A DNA stretch of 64,000 bases from Prado023 sp963706875 (lineage in GTDB: Bacteria; Actinomycetota; Actinomycetes; S36-B12; CAIYMF01), in the NCBI GenBank assembly GCA_963706875.1, contig CAVPNW010000019.1, positions 124,001 to 188,000 on the forward strand, written 5' to 3'. The position numbers and the translations under genes were made by a program. Under the pieces are notes generated by a model. The model ran no database searches. It was not told the origin of the DNA and saw only the letters and a list, made by a program, of their open reading frames with translations. How positions within the stretch are numbered: position 1 is the first letter of the stretch; every line of letters starts with the position of its first letter. Shown piece after piece: positions 24,803 to 33,165 of the stretch.

Positions 24803-25492
24803 TCAGGCGTCGTCGGCGCCCAGGGCGGGCTCCGGGGCCGCGGCCGCGTTGTACTCCTCGAGGCGCCACCTGGTCACGGGTTCGCCGCCGGGCTCGGCCG
24901 GGAGCGTGAGCTGGCTCAGGACGCTCCAGGCGCAGTTGCTGATCACACCCAGGGCCGTCCACTGCTCCGGGGCCAGGCCCAGCAGCCCGCCGATCGCACC
25001 GCGGATCGACCCGCCGTGGCTGACCACGACGAGCGTCCCGCCCGAGGGGAGCACCGCGACCTGCCGGTCGACGGCCGCGACGACGCGGCTGACGACCTCG
25101 CTGCGCACCTCACCGCCGGGGGGGCGGACGTCGTGCCCGGCGACCCAGGCGAGGAAGAGATCGCGGTCCTGCTCGATGATCTCGTCACGGGTCAGGCCCT
25201 GCCACCGGCCGCCGTTGGTCTCCCGGAGGCCGGCATCCGCGACCACGTCCAGGCCGGTCAGGTCGGCCAGGACGCGTGCCGTGGTGGCTGCCCGGTCCAG
25301 GTCGCTGGAGACGATGGCCGTCGGCCCCATCCGGGCCAGCGCCGGGGCGGCGGCGGCCGCCTGGCCGAGGCCAACCTCGTCGAGGGGGACGTCGGTCGCC
25401 CCCTGGAACCGGTTCTGCAGGTTCCACGCCGTGCGCCCATGGCGCCAGAAGACCACCCGCCGCCGTGGCGCGGCGTTCCAGCCGCCGCTCAT
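24803..25492 (-). CDS. Histidine phosphatase (phosphoglycerate mutase-like)
   Basis: 229 residues. RHG motif at 17-19 (WRHGRTAWN), so H18 would be the phosphate acceptor; LRETNGGRWQGLTRDEI and the second catalytic His in VVSHGGSIRG are present. GpmB/CobC-like broad phosphatase; not the glycolytic enzyme. The start overlaps the rsfS stop (ATGA). This gene directly after rsfS is a conserved actinobacterial arrangement; its substrate there is unproven (3-phosphoglycerate-derived or sugar phosphates are candidates). Confidence 0.9.
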   Translation of the reverse strand: MSGGWNAAPRRRVVFWRHGRTAWNLQNRFQGATDVPLDEVGLGQAAAAAPALARMGPTAIVSSDLDRAATTARVLADLTGLDVVADAGLRETNGGRWQGLTRDEIIEQDRDLFLAWVAGHDVRPPGGEVRSEVVSRVVAAVDRQVAVLPSGGTLVVVSHGGSIRGAIGGLLGLAPEQWTALGVISNCAWSVLSQLTLPAEPGGEPVTRWRLEEYNAAAAPEPALGADDA

Positions 25493-25875
25493 GGGGTGGC
25501 CGAGCGGGGCCGGTTGACCTCCTCGGGGAGCTCGATGATCGGGCAGTCGCGCCAGAGCCGCTCGAGGGCGTAGTGGAACCGCTCCTCGGCCTGCTGGACG
25601 TGCACCACGATGTCGTTGTAGTCCAGCAGGACCCAGCGGCCCTCCGCCTCGCCCTCGCGCCGCAACGGCTTGACACCCTGCTTGAGCAACGCCTCCTCGA
25701 TGCCGTCCACGACGGCACGCACGGCGCGGTCGTTGGCCGCCGAGCAGAGCAGGAACACGTCGGTGAGCACGAGATGGTTGCTCACGTCGATGGCCACGAT
25801 GTCCTCTGCCAGCTTCTCGGCGGCAGCATGGGCAGCAGCGATCGTCAGGGCCACGGCACGGGGGTCAGCAGTCAC
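25489..25875 (-). CDS. rsfS: Ribosomal silencing factor RsfS
   Basis: 128 residues. Binds L14 on the 50S subunit and blocks joining to 30S in starvation. Conserved IVAIDVSNHLVLTDVFLLCSAAND and WVLLDYNDIVVHVQQAEERFHYALERLW. GTG at 25875 is chosen because the family begins about ten residues before the first helix; a longer form adds eight residues. Overlaps the histidine phosphatase start by four bases and follows the LCP-like gene by 45 bases. Confidence 0.95.
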   Translation of the reverse strand: MTADPRAVALTIAAAHAAAEKLAEDIVAIDVSNHLVLTDVFLLCSAANDRAVRAVVDGIEEALLKQGVKPLRREGEAEGRWVLLDYNDIVVHVQQAEERFHYALERLWRDCPIIELPEEVNRPRSATP

Positions 25876-25920
25876 GGCCGCGAGCCTACCGCCCACGCGA
25901 CCTCCGGGCGGTCAGTCGAG

Positions 25921-27510
25921 TCACGGCTCGAAGTCGGCCCCGAGGATCACGACGACGTCCGCCACGTTCTGGCCGTCCTGAGCGATCTGGACGGCCGTGG
26001 CCGGGACTCCCAGGGCTTCGGCGACCTTCTCGCCGAGGGCCACCGACTCCGTGGTGGCGTCCTCGACGATGACCAGGGTCGACGGCTGATCGAACTGCTC
26101 GGCGTTCCCCCCGTTGATGTAGACCATCCCGGCGCCCACCAGGCGATCGCGGGCACTGGCCCCGAGCCCCGGCGTGCCCACACCGTTCTGGACCAGGACC
26201 CTCGGGTTGGACTCCGCGCCGGTGAGCATCGCCTGCGGCAGCAGCGAGCTGATGACCGACTCCGCCGCCGCCAGGTCGACCCGGACCACCGCGAGGGTCT
26301 CGCCAGCCTCGATGTCGGTGGTCGGCAGGACGCGGACCTGCTGACCCCCCTCGAGGATGCTGCCACGCATCTGCAGGAGGAACTCGGCCACGGCTCCCGT
26401 GGTCGTGGTCGTGCGGGCCGAGGCCCCCAACGACGTGAGCATCTGCTCGATGCGCAGGGCGTCGTCGGGCAGGCCCGAGATGGTGGCGGTCATCACCTGG
26501 GAGTACCGGGCCAGGCGGGCAGCCTCGGGCTCATCGGGCAACCAGGCCAGCGCGTAGGTGGCGGCCTGGTTGCCATCGAGGGTCTGGGTGCCCGCCGGAA
26601 CGACGACGGTCTCGACCTGAGTGGCCTCATCGGTCACGGTGATGGGCTGATCGACGTCGACCGTGATGCCGCCCACGTAGTCGACCATCCCGGCCAGCGC
26701 CAGCCGGGCGAGGCTCAGGGTCCCGTCGATGCGCAGGGCGAGCAGGTCGGACAGGGCGTCCTGCGAGGCGGATCGGTCGAGCAGCCGGGCGCTCTGGCCC
26801 AGGGTCTGCTGGCCCGCACCCGGGACATCGACGATGAGCCGTGAGGGCACGAGAAGCTGGGCTGCTGGAAGGCCGCCGCCGACACCCGCCACCATGTTGT
26901 CCGCGCCGAGGTCGGCGTCGTTGCGGACCTGGATCAGCAGCGTGCCCTGCTCGGCGAAGGCCGTCGGTGTGGGAGTCGGCTGCGGGGTCCCCGTGGTGTC
27001 CGCCGGGCGCATCGTCACGACCAGCCATCCGACCAGCGCGATCCCGAGGACGGCCAGGAACGCCCACATCCAGCGCGACCTGACCCGGCGACCCCCCGGA
27101 CGTCGCGGCGGTGGGCGCCGGGTGACGGGCGCCGGGCTGGGGGCCGGGCTGGGGGCCGGGGGGGTGGGGGCGGGTGTCGGGGCGGGTGTGGGGGCGCTCG
27201 GGACCTCAGGAGGCGCAGTGGGCGGCACGGGCATCTCGGCGGCGGGTCCCGGCGCGGGCAGGGGAGTCGGTGCGGGAGCCGTTGCGGGCGCGGGCGCAGG
27301 AGCCATATCCGGGGGGCCGGGGGGCACTTCGGGCGCAGCCTGGGGCTCAGCGACGGGAGGGACGTGCGGCTCGTGTGGCTCGGCGACTGTTGCGGGGGGA
27401 GCCGCCGCATCGGCGGGGGGACCTGGCGCCTCCGGACGGGAGGGCACCTCTGGAGCTGACCCGCCCTTCGGCTCCTCCGGCGGCTCCGGCTTGGCGTGCT
27501 TGGGGCTCAC
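25921..27510 (-). CDS. LCP-related cell-envelope protein with LytR C-terminal domain
   Basis: 529 residues. The first 140 are an Ala/Pro-rich disordered cytoplasmic tail with a basic end, then one transmembrane helix (about 149-171), then an extracellular LytR-CpsA-Psr-like region (about 185-400; recognisable LLVPSRLIVDVPG and VDYVGGITVDVDQP) and a LytR_C domain (about 425-529; VLVQNGVGTPGLGASARDRL). The LCP part lacks the usual Arg/Asp-rich active site (no GSDxR or IPRD), so it may bind rather than ligate wall polymers. GTG start overlaps the nadD stop (GTGA). Order nadD, LCP-like, rsfS, phosphatase is conserved in actinobacteria. Confidence 0.85.
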   Translation of the reverse strand: MSPKHAKPEPPEEPKGGSAPEVPSRPEAPGPPADAAAPPATVAEPHEPHVPPVAEPQAAPEVPPGPPDMAPAPAPATAPAPTPLPAPGPAAEMPVPPTAPPEVPSAPTPAPTPAPTPPAPSPAPSPAPVTRRPPPRRPGGRRVRSRWMWAFLAVLGIALVGWLVVTMRPADTTGTPQPTPTPTAFAEQGTLLIQVRNDADLGADNMVAGVGGGLPAAQLLVPSRLIVDVPGAGQQTLGQSARLLDRSASQDALSDLLALRIDGTLSLARLALAGMVDYVGGITVDVDQPITVTDEATQVETVVVPAGTQTLDGNQAATYALAWLPDEPEAARLARYSQVMTATISGLPDDALRIEQMLTSLGASARTTTTTGAVAEFLLQMRGSILEGGQQVRVLPTTDIEAGETLAVVRVDLAAAESVISSLLPQAMLTGAESNPRVLVQNGVGTPGLGASARDRLVGAGMVYINGGNAEQFDQPSTLVIVEDATTESVALGEKVAEALGVPATAVQIAQDGQNVADVVVILGADFEP

Positions 27511-28100
27511 CGCGCACCCGCCCGGTACAGGCCCAGCTTGGCGATGAAGCGATCCACCCCAGCGGGCACGAGGTAGCTGATCGGGGCGCCCTGCGCCACG
27601 CGCTCCCGGCAGTCGGTCGACGAGATGGCCAGGGCTGGGATCTCGACGATGCTGGCCGAACCCACGGGCAGGTGCCCGTCGTCGACATCGTGCCCGGGGC
27701 GCGTGACCGCCACGAGGTGCGCCAGATCGAGGACCTCGTGCGGATCACGCCAGGTCAGGATCGACCCGAGCGCATCGGCGCCGGTGATGAAGAACAGCTC
27801 AGCATCCGGGCGCTGCGAATGCAGGTCGCGCAGCGTGTCCACGGTGTAGGTGGGTCCTCCCCGGTCGATGTCGACGCGGCTGACAGTGAACCTCGGGTCG
27901 TCAGCGGTGGCGATCACGGTCATCAGGTAGCGGGTCTCGGCCGGCGTGACCGACCTGTCGGACTTCTGCCACGGCTGGCCGGTGGGGACGAACACGACCT
28001 CGTCCAGGGAGAACAGGTGGGCCACCTCGCTGGCGGCCACGAGATGTCCGTGGTGGATGGGGTCGAACGTGCCCCCCATGACGCCCAGGCGCACGGTCAT
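27507..28100 (-). CDS. nadD: Nicotinate-nucleotide adenylyltransferase
   Basis: 197 residues. Makes nicotinate adenine dinucleotide from NaMN and ATP. Nucleotidyltransferase motif GGTFDPIHHGHL at 9-20 and the C-terminal ISSTDCRERV (ISSTxxR) are intact; TGADALGSILTW is the substrate loop. ATG at 28100. Overlaps the LCP-like gene by four bases and follows a 47-residue membrane-protein gene by 13 bases. Confidence 0.96.
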   Translation of the reverse strand: MTVRLGVMGGTFDPIHHGHLVAASEVAHLFSLDEVVFVPTGQPWQKSDRSVTPAETRYLMTVIATADDPRFTVSRVDIDRGGPTYTVDTLRDLHSQRPDAELFFITGADALGSILTWRDPHEVLDLAHLVAVTRPGHDVDDGHLPVGSASIVEIPALAISSTDCRERVAQGAPISYLVPAGVDRFIAKLGLYRAGAR

Positions 28101-28113
28101 CAGTGCGCGCGGC

Positions 28114-28257
28114 TCACCGGTCGGGGTTGAACCGGGTCACGACGAAGAGCAGGACCAGCAGCAGGACGAGGCCGATCGCGCCGAAGACCCACGCAGGCAC
28201 CCCAGCGTGCTCCTCGACGGCTGCCCCCTCGGAGAGCCGAACCAGTGCGTTCACCAT
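28114..28257 (-). CDS. Small single-pass membrane protein (47 aa)
   Basis: ATG at 28257, TGA at 28114-28116. N-terminal 21 residues are mildly acidic, then a transmembrane helix (WVFGAIGLVLLLVLLFVV) and a short cytoplasmic end TRFNPDR. A GGGGATG stretch precedes the start. Small proteins of this size and shape just upstream of nadD are common in actinobacteria, which with the clean helix and basic end makes it a real gene, likely co-transcribed with nadD. Function unknown. Confidence 0.75.
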   Translation of the reverse strand: MVNALVRLSEGAAVEEHAGVPAWVFGAIGLVLLLVLLFVVTRFNPDR

Positions 28258-28356
28258 CGAACATCCCCTTCCCAGTGGTCAGCGCCGCGAGCCTACCGGA
28301 TCAGCGACCGCGCGTGGCCGCCCGCCACGGGGTCGGCGATGTCGGGCGCGTGGCCG

Positions 28357-29661
28357 TCAGCCGCGGATGTGCCCGTCACCCTGGACGAGGTACGTCGTCG
28401 ACGTCAGCTCGGTCAGGCCCATCGGCCCGCGCGCGTGCAGCTTCTGGGTCGAGATCCCGATCTCCGCCCCGAAGCCGAACTCGCCTCCGTCGGTGAACCG
28501 CGTCGACGCATTGACCATCACCGCTGCGCTGTCGACTCCCCCAATGAACCGCCGCGACGCCCCGAGGTCCTCGGTGACGATCGCCTCGGTGTGGCCGCTC
28601 GACCAGCGGCGGATGTGGGCGCACGCCTCGTCCACCGAGTCGACGATCCCGGCGGCGATGTCCAGGGAGTAGTACTCGCACGCCCAGTCCTCGTCGGTGA
28701 CCGGGACGAAGTCGATCCCCGCGGCCCTTGCGAAGTCCGCCATCCGGTCATCGCCGTGGATCGTCACGCCCTTGGCCGCGAGGGCGGCCAGCGCGGCGGG
28801 GAGGAACTTCTGGGCCACGGCGCTGTGCACGAGGAACGTCTCGGCGGTGTTGCACACGCTCGTCCGCTGCGTCTTGGAGTTGACCAGGATCGCGACCGCC
28901 TTGTCGATGTCGGCACTTGCATCGACGTAGACGTGGCAGTTGCCCACGCCGGTCTCGATGACCGGGACCGTCGAGTTGTCCACGACGTTGCGGATGAGCC
29001 CCGCCCCCCCGCGCGGGATCAGCAGGTCCACCAGGCCGCGGGCGGTCATCAGGGCCATGACCGCCTCATGGCTGCGTCCAGGCACGAGCTGGATGGCGTC
29101 CACCGGTACGTCTGTGCCGGCAAGCGCCCCTCGCATGACCTCGACCAGGGCGGTGTTCGAGTCGTAGGCCGAGGACGATCCGCGCAGGAGGGCGGCGTTC
29201 CCGCTCTTCAGGCTCAGGCCGGCCGCATCCACGGTGACGTTCGGACGGGCCTCGTAGACCATCGCGACGACCCCCATGGGCACGCGCACCTGACGGATCT
29301 CCAGGCCGTTGGGCTGGGTCCAGCCGCGCACGACCTCACCCACGGGGTCGGGCAGGTCGGCAACGAGCTCGAGAGCGTCGGCGATGTCGGCCAGCCGGGC
29401 CTCGGTGAGCGTGAGCCGGTCGACGATCCCCTCGGCGGTCCCGGCGGCAACCGCACGGTCCACGTCCACGGCGTTCGCGGCCAGGACCAGGTCGGTCGAG
29501 GCACGCAGACCGTCGGCCATCGCGCGCAGGGCATGGTCCTTCTGGGCTCTCGTCAGCTGCCGCAGCGTGATCGCGGCCTCCTTCGCCCGGCGGGCAGTCG
29601 CCAGGACCAACTCGCGTTCAGCAGCGACGGCGGAGTCGCCGACAGCAGGAGTCATGGACAT
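28357..29661 (-). CDS. proA: Gamma-glutamyl phosphate reductase
   Basis: 434 residues. Second step of proline synthesis: NADPH reduction of gamma-glutamyl phosphate to glutamate semialdehyde. Aldehyde-dehydrogenase fold; YEARPNVTVDAAGLSLKSGNA, the RGG stretch IPRGGAGLIRNVV, the catalytic Cys in TSVCNTAET near residue 269, and FTDGGEFGFGAEIGISTQK are all conserved. ATG at 29661, alternative at 29655. Separated from the upstream proB by 244 bases, so coupling is looser than usual. Confidence 0.97.
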   Translation of the reverse strand: MSMTPAVGDSAVAAERELVLATARRAKEAAITLRQLTRAQKDHALRAMADGLRASTDLVLAANAVDVDRAVAAGTAEGIVDRLTLTEARLADIADALELVADLPDPVGEVVRGWTQPNGLEIRQVRVPMGVVAMVYEARPNVTVDAAGLSLKSGNAALLRGSSSAYDSNTALVEVMRGALAGTDVPVDAIQLVPGRSHEAVMALMTARGLVDLLIPRGGAGLIRNVVDNSTVPVIETGVGNCHVYVDASADIDKAVAILVNSKTQRTSVCNTAETFLVHSAVAQKFLPAALAALAAKGVTIHGDDRMADFARAAGIDFVPVTDEDWACEYYSLDIAAGIVDSVDEACAHIRRWSSGHTEAIVTEDLGASRRFIGGVDSAAVMVNASTRFTDGGEFGFGAEIGISTQKLHARGPMGLTELTSTTYLVQGDGHIRG

Positions 29662-29905
29662 GGCCCAAGGGTAGACGAGCCCCGGCCCCCGGGCGCCCCG
29701 CAATTGCCCCCCCATTCAACGCAGCCTCAACGATTGACCCGGATCCCGACCAGCGACGGTCGCACAACCGGATGGATCCGAAGGTGCGCCGAGCGACAGT
29801 GGATCGATCGGGTGCGGGCCTGGGCCGGGGCCGGCGCCGGATCGAGCCGGGGCCGGGGTCGAACTGGGGGCGCGGGGGCTGGGGGCGCGGGTGGCGACTG
29901 CGGGG
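29662..29905. other. proB-proA spacer with G-rich block
   Basis: 244 bases, no gene seen. Positions 29811-29893 on the plus strand are a low-complexity run of GGGG, GGCC and GGGGGCGC units and could form G-quadruplexes in the template-side strand; on the transcribed strand this is a C-rich region directly after the proB stop. No stem-loop terminator is evident. Confidence 0.55.
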
Positions 29906-31168
29906 TCAGCGCAGGAGGACCATGTCGTCGCGGTGGACGACCTCGCGTTCGTACTCCGGTCCCAGCGCGACCGCCAGCTCCTTGGTGGAGCGGCCGAGGA
30001 GGGCGGGGAGCTCGGCGGCGTCGTAGGCGACCAGCCCGCGCGCGACCAGTTGACCGTCAGGGCCGACGAGGTCCACGGGGTCGCGGGCGACGAAACCGCC
30101 GACCACATGGGTGATCCCGGCCGGGAGCAGCGAGGCGCCCCGATCCTGCAGCGCACGCACGGCACCGGCATCCAGGTGGATCTGGCCGAGGCTGGAGGTC
30201 GCATGGGCCAGCCACAGCATCCGCGAGGCCGATCGGTCGCCGGTGGCGTGGAAGTAGGTGCCGACCTGCTCCCCGGCCAGGGCCCGGGCGGCGTTGGCCG
30301 CCGAGGTCAGGACGACGGGGATGCCCGCCTCGGTGGCGATGCGCGCGGCCTCCACCTTGGTGCCCATGCCGCCCAGCCCGACACCGGCGGAGCCGGCCCC
30401 GCCGACGACGACGTCGTCCAGGTCGGCGGCCGCTGTCACCTCGGGGATGAGCCGGCTGCCGCCCATGTCGGGCGGCCCGTCGTAGAGGCCGTCGACGTCG
30501 GACAGCAGGATCAGGGCATCGGCGCGGACCAGGTGGGCCACGAGCGCGGCGAGGCGGTCGTTGTCCCCGAACCGGATCTCCGCGGTGGCCACGGTGTCGT
30601 TCTCGTTGACGATCGGCACCACGTCGAGCTCCAGCAGCCGCTCGAGGGTGCGCTGGGCGTTGCGGTAGTGCGCCCGGCGGATCAGGTCGTCGGCGGTGAG
30701 AAGCACCTGGCCGACGGTGCGATCGTGGCGGGCGAAGGCGTCGTGGTAGTGCGCCATGAGGATCCCCTGACCGACCGAGGCCGCAGCCTGGGCCGATGCG
30801 AGGTCGCGCGGCCGCCGGCGCAGGCCCAGGGGGGCGATGCCCGTGGCGATGGCTCCGGAGGACACCAGGACCAGCTGCGCACCGCGATGCCCCGCATCGC
30901 CGAGGGCGTCGACGAGCTCGTTGACGCGGGTGACATCGATCCCGGCGGACACCCCGGCGAGGACAGACAGGCCGTCACGGAGGCCGGCATCGACGTCGGG
31001 GCCGACTCGAGGTCCACGCACCGTGATGCCGTCGTTGACCCCCGCCCCGTCGGCACCCGCACTGCCAGCACGCAGCGTCAACGACGACGAGCCGACCTTG
31101 ACCACCACGCGCCGCGCGTCCCGGATCGAGTCACGGGCCGAGGCGGGTCGCGCCGACGTCGCACCCAT
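29906..31168 (-). CDS. proB: Glutamate 5-kinase
   Basis: 420 residues. First step of proline synthesis. The amino-acid-kinase domain carries VVVKVGSSSLT (about 21-31), LVSSGAIATG, VPIVNENDTVA, FGDNDRLAALVA and GGMGTKVEAARIA; a PUA domain fills about 310-395. The kinase domain has an unusual 40-residue Gly/Asp/Val-rich insertion (about 33-72) between SSSLT and RVNELVDAL. ATG at 31168 shares its A with the obgE stop (TGATG), so the genes are coupled. Confidence 0.95.
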   Translation of the reverse strand: MGATSARPASARDSIRDARRVVVKVGSSSLTLRAGSAGADGAGVNDGITVRGPRVGPDVDAGLRDGLSVLAGVSAGIDVTRVNELVDALGDAGHRGAQLVLVSSGAIATGIAPLGLRRRPRDLASAQAAASVGQGILMAHYHDAFARHDRTVGQVLLTADDLIRRAHYRNAQRTLERLLELDVVPIVNENDTVATAEIRFGDNDRLAALVAHLVRADALILLSDVDGLYDGPPDMGGSRLIPEVTAAADLDDVVVGGAGSAGVGLGGMGTKVEAARIATEAGIPVVLTSAANAARALAGEQVGTYFHATGDRSASRMLWLAHATSSLGQIHLDAGAVRALQDRGASLLPAGITHVVGGFVARDPVDLVGPDGQLVARGLVAYDAAELPALLGRSTKELAVALGPEYEREVVHRDDMVLLR

Positions 31169-32721
31169 CAGGCCCCAGCCTCCCCCGCATCCGGGGACGA
31201 ACCAACATCCCCGTCGGGCACCGATGCCGCGTCGCTGCCGGCAGGCTGACCCTGCACAGCCACGGACGCGCGCCGGCGATGGGTCGCGGGGCTCTCGTCC
31301 ACCGGGTCGGGCGCCCAGGTGGCTTCAGGGTCCTCCCCCTCCTCGAGCTGCGCCCGGGTACGGCCGTGCTGGCGCGCCTCGGGAGCCAGGATGCGCTGGT
31401 CCTGCCCCCGCGGTCCGGGTCCGGCCCCGCGCACGGTCGGCTCCCAGTCGAACACCACGGCGTTGTCCTCGGGACCGATGCGAACCTCGTCGCCCGGCTT
31501 CGCACCGAGCTTGCCGAGCTCCTCCTCGACGCCGAGGCGCGCCAGGCGGTCAGCCAGGTACCCCACGGCCTCATCGTTGGAGAAGTCCGTCTGGCGGATC
31601 CAGCGCTCGGGGCGGCCACCGCGCACGCGGAACGCCTCGCCCTCACGGACGACCTCGTAGCCGGCGTCGTCCACGGCCTTCGGCTGGATGACGATCCGCT
31701 CTGCCACCGGCGTGGCCGTCGCGGCCCGCTGCTCGGAGACGATGCGGCCCATCGCGAACGACAGCGCGCGCAACCCCTCGTGGGAGACCGCGGAGACCAG
31801 GAACACCGGCAGGCCCCGGGCCTCGAGGTCGGCGCGCACCATCTCGGCGAGCTCACGGCCCTCGGGGACGTCGACCTTGTTCAGGACCACGAGCCTCGGC
31901 CGATCGGCGAGCCCGCCGTACTCGGCGAGCTCGGCCTCGATGACGTCGAGGTCGCTCATCGGGTCCCGATCCGGCTCCAGCGTGGCGCAGTCCAGGACGT
32001 GGACCAGGGCGGCACAGCGCTCGACGTGGCGCAGGAACTCCAGGCCCAGGCCCTTGCCCTGCGACGCGCCCGGGATGAGTCCGGGGACGTCGGCGACGGT
32101 GAACACGGTGGACCCGGCGGTCACCACCCCGAGGTTCGGCACGAGTGTGGTGAACGGGTAGTCCGCGATCTTGGGCCGGGCCGAGGACATCGCCGCGATC
32201 AACGAGGACTTGCCCGCGCTGGGGAACCCGACAAGACCGATGTCGGCCACCGTCTTGAGCTCGAGGGTGACCGTGAGCTCCTCGCCGGGCTCGCCGAGCA
32301 GCGCGAAGCCGGGCGCCTTGCGCCGCGCGGAGGCAAGTGCTGCGTTGCCCAGGCCGCCACGCCCGCCGCGGGCGATCACGACCGACACCCCTGCCACCGG
32401 CAGGTCGGCCAGGACCTCGCCGTCGACGGAGATCACGGTTCCGACCGGGACGGGGAGGACCACGTCCGAGCCGTTGGCGCCGTTGCGGTGGCCGCCCTGA
32501 CCCGGCACGCCATTGGTGGCGCGCCGGTGCGGGGAGTGGTGGTACTCCAGCAGGCTGGGCGTGCCGGGCTCGGCCACCAGGATCACGTCCCCGCCACGAC
32601 CGCCGTTGCCCCCATCAGGGCCGCCGAGCGGCTTGAACTTCTCCGAGTGCACGGAGGCACACCCATGCCCGCCGTTGCCGGCGGTGGCGTGGATCACCAC
32701 CTGGTCGACGAATGTCGCCAT
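31168..32721 (-). CDS. obgE: GTPase Obg/CgtA
   Basis: 517 residues. Essential GTPase in 50S assembly and stress signalling. The Gly-rich Obg fold (1-158; HATAGNGGHGCASVHSEKFKP), G domain with GFPSAGKSSLI (about 164-174), DVPGLIPGAS and NKVD, the actinobacterial OCT domain (about 345-425) and a charged tail of about 90 residues that is unlikely to be structured. ATG at 32721. Order rplU-rpmA-obgE-proB is conserved; here a 70-bp palindrome and a terminator separate rpmA from obgE. Confidence 0.97.
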   Translation of the reverse strand: MATFVDQVVIHATAGNGGHGCASVHSEKFKPLGGPDGGNGGRGGDVILVAEPGTPSLLEYHHSPHRRATNGVPGQGGHRNGANGSDVVLPVPVGTVISVDGEVLADLPVAGVSVVIARGGRGGLGNAALASARRKAPGFALLGEPGEELTVTLELKTVADIGLVGFPSAGKSSLIAAMSSARPKIADYPFTTLVPNLGVVTAGSTVFTVADVPGLIPGASQGKGLGLEFLRHVERCAALVHVLDCATLEPDRDPMSDLDVIEAELAEYGGLADRPRLVVLNKVDVPEGRELAEMVRADLEARGLPVFLVSAVSHEGLRALSFAMGRIVSEQRAATATPVAERIVIQPKAVDDAGYEVVREGEAFRVRGGRPERWIRQTDFSNDEAVGYLADRLARLGVEEELGKLGAKPGDEVRIGPEDNAVVFDWEPTVRGAGPGPRGQDQRILAPEARQHGRTRAQLEEGEDPEATWAPDPVDESPATHRRRASVAVQGQPAGSDAASVPDGDVGSSPDAGEAGA

Positions 32722-32760
32722 GGGCCTGTCTCCTCTCGTGGCTGCTCCGGGTCCCCTCCC

Positions 32761-32830
32761 GCAGAACCTCCACGAGAGGCAGGACCCTCCGCGTCATCGC
32801 GGAGATTCTGACCCGTTGCGGAGGGTTTGC
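32761..32830. repeat. 70-bp nested palindrome, family I copy 2
   Basis: Same length and orientation as the copy at 1934-2003; 51 of 70 bases identical with no gap. The last 15 bases (ttgcggagggtttgc) and the centre gaccctccgcgtc are identical in both. The left outer arm is degraded (gcagaacctcca), while the inner stem ctccgcg-tcat-cgcggag has become perfect. Located in the rpmA-obgE spacer. Confidence 0.85.
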
Positions 32831-32856
32831 CGGTTGTGATGGGGTGGAAACGGCAA

Positions 32857-32882
32857 GAGGCGAGCCCAGTCGGGCCCGCCTC
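32857..32882 (-). terminator. Terminator after rpmA
   Basis: Stem gaggcg-a-gccc with gggc-c-cgcctc around agtc, 18 bases after the rpmA stop; on the minus strand it is followed by TTGCCGTTTCC. Confidence 0.7.
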
Positions 32883-32900
32883 CGCTGAAGTGGTCCGGCC

Positions 32901-33161
32901 TCAGCCAGCCGGGACCTCGACGATGTTGATCACGCGACGCCCGCGTGCCGTGCCGAACTGGACAGCACCGGGAGTGAGGGCGAACAGGGTGTCGTCGCCG
33001 CCGCGGCCGACGTTCTCACCGGGGTGGAAGTGCGTGCCGCGCTGGCGGATGATGATCTCGCCGGCCTTCACGACCTGGCCGCCGAAGCGCTTCACGCCGA
33101 GGCGCTGCGCGTTCGAGTCGCGACCGTTGCGCGTGCTGGATGCACCCTTCTTATGAGCCAT
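32901..33161 (-). CDS. rpmA: 50S ribosomal protein L27
   Basis: 86 residues. Starts MAHKKGASSTRNGRDSNAQRLG, so the N-terminal tail that reaches the peptidyl-transferase centre is directly encoded and needs no cleavage; RQRGTHFHPGENVGRGGDDTLFA is typical. Four bases after the rplU stop; terminator at 32857-32882. Confidence 0.98.
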   Translation of the reverse strand: MAHKKGASSTRNGRDSNAQRLGVKRFGGQVVKAGEIIIRQRGTHFHPGENVGRGGDDTLFALTPGAVQFGTARGRRVINIVEVPAG

Positions 33162-33165
33162 GAGG

